This document shows, piece after piece, positions 59,446 through 64,000 of a DNA stretch of 64,000 nt. The first letter of the stretch is position 1; each line of letters begins with the position of its first letter. Source of the stretch: Spirochaetaceae bacterium UBA4077. Lineage in GTDB: Bacteria; Spirochaetota; Spirochaetia; Treponematales; Rectinemataceae. Under the pieces are notes generated by a model that saw nothing but the letters and a program-made list of their open reading frames with translations, had not been told where the DNA came from and searched no databases. Made by a program: the position numbers and the translations under genes. The stretch is taken from assembly GCA_002383375.1 (NCBI GenBank), contig DFYR01000062.1, forward strand, positions 56,877-120,876, in the 5' to 3' direction.

Positions 59446-59972
59446 TCCAGCAGCCACCCGGCCAGGAGCTCTAGGCGTTTCTCCTTCAGATCCACCCTGC
59501 CCACGAATTCATTGCGGAAGGGAATGAGTACTGTCCTTCCTGTATCGACCTTTCGCATCTCCAGGAGAGGGTCGGCGCCTCCTTCCAGGACGGCTTCGAT
59601 AAAGCCCTCATCCAGGCCGCCGCACTCCACCCGCAGTCCCACCAGGTCATGGATGTAGTATTCATTTTCACCCAGAGGACTCGCCTCTTCCCTGGGAAGG
59701 TAAAGGAGCAGCCCGGTGAGCTCTCTTGCTTTTTCCGGCGATTCATAGCCGGAAAATCCCATCTCCAGTCCTCGCTCACCTGTTTCGACAAGGCTCACCT
59801 TCAGAGTTTTACCCTTGCCGGGCTCCCCGTCGGGAGCCACGAGGACTTGCTTCAACGATTCGATGTGGGAAAAGTCTCCAGAATAGCTATGAACCTTCAC
59901 AAGCCCTTTCACTCCCCGTGGGGCGCCGAGCTTGGCGACCGCCAGCAATTCGTTCTCAGGCCTGTCGTTCAT
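59442..59972 (-). CDS. rimM: Ribosome maturation factor RimM
   Basis: A 176-residue factor for 30S assembly. The N-terminal barrel has VAKLGAPRGVKGLVKVHSYSG and the C-terminal PRC-barrel has NEYYIHDLVGLRVE and VLIPFRNEFV. It lies between the KH protein and trmD in the standard order. The ribosome site is weak. Confidence 0.93.
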   Translation of the reverse strand: MNDRPENELLAVAKLGAPRGVKGLVKVHSYSGDFSHIESLKQVLVAPDGEPGKGKTLKVSLVETGERGLEMGFSGYESPEKARELTGLLLYLPREEASPLGENEYYIHDLVGLRVECGGLDEGFIEAVLEGGADPLLEMRKVDTGRTVLIPFRNEFVGRVDLKEKRLELLAGWLLE

Positions 59973-59981
59973 CGAAAAAGA

Positions 59982-60215
59982 TCAGTCCAGAATCTCCAGG
60001 ATTACCCGCTTGGACTGGGCGTTGGCGCTGGCGGAGAGAATGGTCCTTATAGCCTTGGCGATGCGGCCGTTCTTGCCGATCACCTTGCCGATATCAGCCT
60101 CGGCTACCTTGAGCTCGAGGATGGTGGATTTCTCGCCTTCAATTACCTTGATTTCGACAGCCTCGGGCTCGTCGACCAGAGATTTGACAATATACTCGAC
60201 TAAGTCGCGTTCCAC
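59982..60215 (-). CDS. khpA: KH-domain RNA-binding protein KhpA
   Basis: A 77-residue single KH domain with the GKVIGKNGRIAKAIRTIL GxxG loop. KhpA proteins bind many RNAs and pair with KhpB. GTG 60215 follows AAGGAGAATCAC; the in-frame extension back to 60278 lies in the rpsP gap and is rejected. Confidence 0.9.
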   Translation of the reverse strand: MERDLVEYIVKSLVDEPEAVEIKVIEGEKSTILELKVAEADIGKVIGKNGRIAKAIRTILSASANAQSKRVILEILD

Positions 60216-60293
60216 GTGATTCTCCTTGATTAGAAAAGAACAGGCCGCCGGAGGATAGCTCCCCCGGCGATCGGACAACGGCTACGCCGCAGC

Positions 60294-60545
60294 TTATTTG
60301 ACCTGGATGCTCTTCTTGTTGAGAAGCGAACGGACGGTGTCGCTGGGCTGGGCGCCCTTGGAGAGCCAGAACTTGGCCTTCTCCTCATCGATTCTGATCT
60401 GCTTGTCCTCGGCTTCGATGGGATGATACAGGCCGATCTCGTCGATGGTCTTGCTGTCGCGGGGCGAGCGGCTGTCCATGACGACGATGCGGTAATAGGG
60501 ACGGGCTTTGGCGCCGAATTTCTTGAGCCTAATCTTGACGCTCAC
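60294..60545 (-). CDS. rpsP: 30S ribosomal protein S16
   Basis: An 83-residue protein with the S16 pattern KIRLKKFGAKARPYYRIVVMDSRSPRDS and IGLYHP. GTG start after AGGAGGAATCC. First gene of the rpsP-khpA-rimM-trmD-rplS operon. Confidence 0.96.
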   Translation of the reverse strand: MSVKIRLKKFGAKARPYYRIVVMDSRSPRDSKTIDEIGLYHPIEAEDKQIRIDEEKAKFWLSKGAQPSDTVRSLLNKKSIQVK

Positions 60546-60639
60546 GGATTCCTCCTGAACAGTAAAGGGAACTTGGATCCTATTTATAGATTCACATACC
60601 CCCGGATTTAGGATCCGAATCGGGGAATTGCGCCTGAGT

Positions 60640-60668
60640 TTTATACCCGAAGAGCACCGTTAAGTCAA
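60640..60668 (-). promoter_or_regulatory. Promoter of the rpsP operon
   Basis: On the minus strand TTGACT (60668-60663) and TATAAA (60645-60640) are 17 bases apart. The leader is about 88 bases and contains a small stem (CGGAT/ATCCG, 60603-60617). Confidence 0.68.
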
Positions 60669-60701
60669 CTCATGCACAGGAGTATCCTCAGCATTGGCTT
60701 C

Positions 60702-60728
60702 TTGTCGCGACAGCCTTTGGCGTATACT
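60702..60728 (+). promoter_or_regulatory. Possible promoter of the dihydrouridine synthase gene
   Basis: TTGTCG (60702-60707) and TATACT (60723-60728) with a short 15-base spacer. The start would be within a few bases of ATG 60738, which has no ribosome site, so the message may be leaderless or nearly so. Confidence 0.35.
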
Positions 60729-60737
60729 ATCGGCCCA

Positions 60738-61862
60738 ATGCTTCCCTTTTCCAGCGGCTCCTTCCTCTTGGCTCCTATGGTGGGCATAACCAACCGCGCT
60801 TTCAGAACACTCCTGGAAGAACTCGGCGGTCCCGATTATGCCTTCACCGAAATGGCCAGTGCCGAAGCCTATATCTCCAATGCGCCCTTCGAGTCGGTCT
60901 ATACCGATTCCCGCCCCAGGCCTGAGCGGACATCGGTCCAGTTTTATGCCCGGAGCGCCGGTAGCCTGGCCGCCGCTTGCACTAAGCTGAAGGACAATTC
61001 TCCCGAAAGGCTCCCCGCAGGCGTAGATATAAACTTCGGCTGCGCGGCTCCCCATATACGGAGCAAGGGAGGAGGTTCAGCATGGAGCTCGGATCCGGAG
61101 TCGGCGGCGGAACTGGTAGCGGCAGCCAGGTCTGTCTGGCCCGGCATCCTTTCGGCCAAGGTTCGGATGGGTCCCGACGATGATTACGACAGGCTTCTGG
61201 CCTTCTGTCGGCGTATAACCGACAAAGGCTTGGATTTTCTCAGTCTCCATCCCCGGCAGGACGGCCAGAAATTCAAGGGCAAGGCCAGGCACGAGTACAG
61301 CCTTAGGCTTGCCAAGGACATTTCCTGCCCCCTGGTGGCCAATGGCGACATCACCGATGCCGCCCAGCTCGCGAAGCTGACCAGCAGGAAAGAATTAGGC
61401 ACCACCTGGCAGGAAGCAGGCGTCCGCAATCAGAAAACCTTTGTTGAAAGACTTGAGGAAGAAGTCACCGACCAGGAAACCGGCGCAGCCAAACCGGGGG
61501 TCTATGCAGCCATGATAGGCAGGGAGGCTGTACGGAGGCCTTGGATATTCACCCTCCTGCGAGCCTCGACATCGGCGAAGTCGTCGCGCACGGCGATCCA
61601 TTCATGGCTGGCTCACGATGGGTCTATTGACAGGCTGGCAGTCGGGCTTCGCTTTATTAGCCTGGTCGAGCTTTATCTCCCCGATGCCTGGCAGCTTGAA
61701 AGCGCCCGCCGTTTCTTTTCATATTACTGTGAACAATTCTCCTTCGCCCATCACATAAAATATAAAACAATGAACAGCTCCTGCCTGAGTACGATGGCCG
61801 AAACCTTCACCGCCTACTTCGATCAGGTACCCGGGGACCGCTATAGTTCGCTCGCCCATTGA
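60738..61862 (+). CDS. dus: tRNA-dihydrouridine synthase family protein
   Basis: A 374-residue FMN enzyme that reduces uridines in tRNA. FMN-binding and catalytic landmarks are LLAPMVGITNRAFRTLLEEL at the start, VDINFGCAAPHIRSKGGGSA with the catalytic Cys, FLSLHPRQDGQKFKGKA, and VANGDITD. The usual GARGAL-like segment reads AAMIGREAVRRPWIF. The helical C-terminal domain is present. Insertion around residues 220-260 (SRKELGTTWQEAGVRNQKTF) is not typical. Start chosen at ATG 60738; an upstream in-frame ATG at 60672 would overlap the promoter. Confidence 0.87.
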   Translation: MLPFSSGSFLLAPMVGITNRAFRTLLEELGGPDYAFTEMASAEAYISNAPFESVYTDSRPRPERTSVQFYARSAGSLAAACTKLKDNSPERLPAGVDINFGCAAPHIRSKGGGSAWSSDPESAAELVAAARSVWPGILSAKVRMGPDDDYDRLLAFCRRITDKGLDFLSLHPRQDGQKFKGKARHEYSLRLAKDISCPLVANGDITDAAQLAKLTSRKELGTTWQEAGVRNQKTFVERLEEEVTDQETGAAKPGVYAAMIGREAVRRPWIFTLLRASTSAKSSRTAIHSWLAHDGSIDRLAVGLRFISLVELYLPDAWQLESARRFFSYYCEQFSFAHHIKYKTMNSSCLSTMAETFTAYFDQVPGDRYSSLAH

Positions 61863-61888
61863 CGAATTAACAGTTTTACAATTATAGT
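61859..61888 (+). promoter_or_regulatory. Promoter of the second acyl-CoA synthetase gene
   Basis: TTGACG (61859-61864), 18-base spacer, TATAGT (61883-61888). Expected start near 61895; AAGGAG precedes the ATG at 61921. Confidence 0.65.
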
Positions 61889-61899
61889 TTTATTGTAAA
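61875..61899. promoter_or_regulatory. Operator dyad TTTACAAT-N9-ATTGTAAA over the -10
   Basis: Eight-base perfect arms (61875-61882 and 61892-61899) flanking the -10 element exactly. A dimeric repressor bound here would block the promoter. The size and place are those of TetR/FadR-type fatty-acid repressor sites, but no such gene is adjacent. Confidence 0.55.
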
Positions 61900-61920
61900 C
61901 TTCGAACTCAAGGAGCGCCC

Positions 61921-63834
61921 ATGGCGCAGACCATTGCTCAAATGTTTCTGGAGATGACGGCCAAACAGCCCTACGCTGTCGCACAGCTTTCCAAGGACGG
62001 CGATGGAGTCTTCAAGCCGACTAGCTATAAGGAATTAAAGGATGCCGCCGCATCATTCGCCGCAGGCTTGAAAGCTATAGGAGTATCCAGGGGCGACAAG
62101 GTGGGCTTGATAGCGGACAATAGAAAGGAATGGCTCACCGCCGACCTAGCCCTCCTCGGCCTAGGAGCGGCCGACGTGCCTCGGGGCTGCGACGCCACGG
62201 TACAGGAAATCAGCTATATCCTTTCATGGAGCGAGTGCAGGTTCGCCATTCTGGAAAACGAAAGACAGTTAAAGAAAATTCTGGAAGTCCGATCCTCCAT
62301 GCCCCAACTCGATACTCTGATCCTCTTCGATCCTGCAGATGAACCTACGCTGCAGGAAGTGAAAATCCAGGGCATTACGGTCTACCCCTACCCTGCAATC
62401 CTCGAAACCGGGAAAAAATATCTGACCGATCACCCGGATTTTTACGAAGCAGAAGCTGCAAAGGGTGCCAGGGGGGATCTGGCAACTCTCATCTATACCT
62501 CCGGTACTACCGGCGATCCCAAGGGCGTCATGCTCAGCCACGGCAATTTCCTGCATCAAACCGATTACCTGCCCGGGCTCATTGGCGTAAATCCTGGCGA
62601 GATATTTCTTTCTGTGCTTCCGGTCTGGCATTCCTTCGAACGGATACTTCAGTACCTGATACTCCAGTGCGGGGCGACGATAGCCTATTCCAAGCCCATC
62701 GGTTCAATCCTGCTGGCGGATATGCAGGCCGTTCAACCCCACTGGTTCCCCTCTGTGCCTAGAATCTGGGAATCGGTCAAGGACGGGATATACAAGAACA
62801 TCAGGCAATCGAGCAAGATAAAGCGGGTTCTCTTTGGATTTTTCATCGGTATCGGAGAAAGTTTTGCTTATTTCCGAAATCATCTTTTGGGACGATATCC
62901 CCGCTTCAGTCCCCGTAGCCGGATCCTGGAAATCGTAGCAGTCCTTGTGCCTTTCCTGTTACTAGCCCCACTCTGGGCTTTGGGCAATATCCTGGTATTT
63001 AAAAAGATCAAAACCAAGCTGGGCAGGAACTTTATTGCCGGCGTATCAGGCGGAGGAGCCCTGCCAGGCTCTGTGGACCGCTTTTTCGACGCTATCGGCG
63101 TACTGATTCTGGAAGGCTACGGACTCACGGAAACGGCTCCGATCCTCGGTGTCAGGCTGAAAACCCACCCCGTCATCGGCACCGTGGGTCCTATCCATAA
63201 GGGAACAGAAATTAAAATTGTGGGTGAAAAAGGCGAGATTCTCGGCCCAGGTCATAAGGGCGTCATCCATGTAAGGGGCCCCCAGGTGATGTTGGGCTAT
63301 TATAAACGCCCCGATCTCACCGCTCGGATACTGGACAAGGACGGCTGGCTGGATACGGGAGACCTGGGGATGCTGAGCTATGACGGCGAGATAAAAATTA
63401 CAGGACGAGCCAAGGACACGATCGTCTTAAGGGGAGGCGAAAACATAGAACCCTTGCCCATCGAGCAGCGGCTGGCCGAGAGCGCCTATATTCAGCAGGC
63501 TGTCGTGTTAGGACAGGATGAAAGATTTCTGGCCGCACTCATCGTTCCCAAACAGGAGGGGCTCCTCGCCAGGGCAGAGGAAAATAGCATTCCCTACAAC
63601 GATTACGAGACGCTCCTGCAGCTGCCGGTGGTGAAGGAACTTATCGATTCGGAAATATCGAGCCTCATCAGCCCTAAGAACGGCTTTAAGCCCTTCGAGA
63701 GGATTTTCCGCTTCGTCCTTCTGCCCGAGGCTTTCCAGCCCGGGAGGGAGCTGTCGGCAAAGCAGGAAATCAAACGTCATGCGATTAACCAACTGTATAA
63801 AAAGCAGATCCGGTGGCTTTTCGCCAAAGACTGA
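61921..63834 (+). CDS. AMP-forming long-chain acyl-CoA synthetase, second copy
   Basis: A 637-residue adenylate-forming enzyme. Motifs are LIYTSGTTGDPKGVMLSHGN near residue 195, VSGGGALPGSVDRFF near 375, GYGLTETAPILGVR near 400, GWLDTGDLGMLSYDGE near 475 and GRAKDTIVLRGGENIEP near 495. Unlike the copy at 21553-23268, it has a hydrophobic stretch near residues 330-365 (LEIVAVLVPFLLLAPLWALG), typical of membrane-associated long-chain synthetases. It probably activates long-chain fatty acids at the inner membrane. AAGGAG precedes the ATG and a strong promoter with a dyad is upstream. The sequence after 63834 shows no gene. Confidence 0.92.
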   Translation: MAQTIAQMFLEMTAKQPYAVAQLSKDGDGVFKPTSYKELKDAAASFAAGLKAIGVSRGDKVGLIADNRKEWLTADLALLGLGAADVPRGCDATVQEISYILSWSECRFAILENERQLKKILEVRSSMPQLDTLILFDPADEPTLQEVKIQGITVYPYPAILETGKKYLTDHPDFYEAEAAKGARGDLATLIYTSGTTGDPKGVMLSHGNFLHQTDYLPGLIGVNPGEIFLSVLPVWHSFERILQYLILQCGATIAYSKPIGSILLADMQAVQPHWFPSVPRIWESVKDGIYKNIRQSSKIKRVLFGFFIGIGESFAYFRNHLLGRYPRFSPRSRILEIVAVLVPFLLLAPLWALGNILVFKKIKTKLGRNFIAGVSGGGALPGSVDRFFDAIGVLILEGYGLTETAPILGVRLKTHPVIGTVGPIHKGTEIKIVGEKGEILGPGHKGVIHVRGPQVMLGYYKRPDLTARILDKDGWLDTGDLGMLSYDGEIKITGRAKDTIVLRGGENIEPLPIEQRLAESAYIQQAVVLGQDERFLAALIVPKQEGLLARAEENSIPYNDYETLLQLPVVKELIDSEISSLISPKNGFKPFERIFRFVLLPEAFQPGRELSAKQEIKRHAINQLYKKQIRWLFAKD

Positions 63835-64000
63835 AAGTCGAAGGCCACGCTAAAGCTGTTATGCCGTTTATACGACTGTTTGCATAGCCTTTGGCGCGGC
63901 CTTATTACCGAGACTGTTGGCATGGCTTATTGCCCCGGCCAATTACCGCTCTAGTTTTGCTTTACTCTACTTCTATATCGCCCAGTACACTCTTCACATG

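Noticed and set aside
63841..63904. Imperfect inverted repeat AAGGCCACGC / GCGCGGCCTT after the last acyl-CoA synthetase
   Set aside because: The 44-base spacer and lack of a U-run make it a poor terminator; it may be chance.

Overview
The window reads as one contiguous piece of a bacterial chromosome with dense, mostly minus-strand operons, many 1-4 base stop/start overlaps, and GTG and TTG starts alongside ATG. I found no rRNA, tRNA, CRISPR array or intact insertion sequence. I lean towards an anaerobic, sugar- and acid-fermenting spirochaete. That is an inference from memory of gene content and order (a sugar-phosphate type microcompartment tail, rpsP-KH-rimM-trmD-rplS-yraN followed by small unnamed proteins); nothing in the sequence proves it.

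Layout. (1) 1-2270: right end of a bacterial microcompartment (BMC) operon with a vertex shell protein, an RpiB-like isomerase, a DeoC aldolase with an N-terminal cargo peptide, and an SDR dehydrogenase. RpiB plus DeoC fits the 'sugar phosphate utilising' (SPU) BMC class. (2) 2420-16750: sugar import and catabolism. It holds a DeoR regulator and ribose/rhamnose-type ABC importer, a rhamnose mutarotase, two TIM-barrel isomerases, two zinc alcohol dehydrogenases, a metal-site-less M24 protein, a ribokinase-like kinase and a rhamnulokinase-like kinase. (3) 16759-17167: a 409-bp element bounded by near-perfect 20-bp inverted repeats. (4) 17209-21219: valS, a stand-alone alarmone-hydrolase-like HD protein and a second DeoC lacking its Schiff-base lysine, as one operon. 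(5) 21553-24048: an acyl-CoA synthetase and a nuclease-like unknown. (6) 24160-37848: a catabolic island with a branched-chain-amino-acid-type ABC importer, two alpha/beta hydrolases, an SCP-x-like thiolase, a FabG-like reductase, two FabH-like ketosynthases and a CoA-transferase. A regulator with two TetR domains sits in the middle, and repeated operators flank both divergent promoters. (7) 37852-57641: housekeeping and envelope genes, including a PadR operon, TatD, TcdA, HD proteins, PepP, a GPH transporter, a degenerate M16 protein, Rel, PrmC, RF1, SerS, a GH2 glycosidase and a GreB-like factor. (8) 57631-60668: yraN with small unknowns, then the rplS-trmD-rimM-KH-rpsP operon with a clear promoter and terminator. 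(9) 60738-63834: a tRNA dihydrouridine synthase and a second acyl-CoA synthetase.

How it fits together. Regions 1-2 would import and isomerise sugars, phosphorylate them and cleave the sugar phosphates; the aldolase step could be enclosed in the BMC shell. Region 6 would import an organic acid or ketone-like compound, process it as CoA or acyl thioesters and release acetyl-CoA. The strongest oddities are complementary enzyme defects: Rel has lost two hydrolase residues while a separate HD protein keeps them; one DeoC is canonical and the other is not; two FabH-like proteins each lack part of the usual triad.
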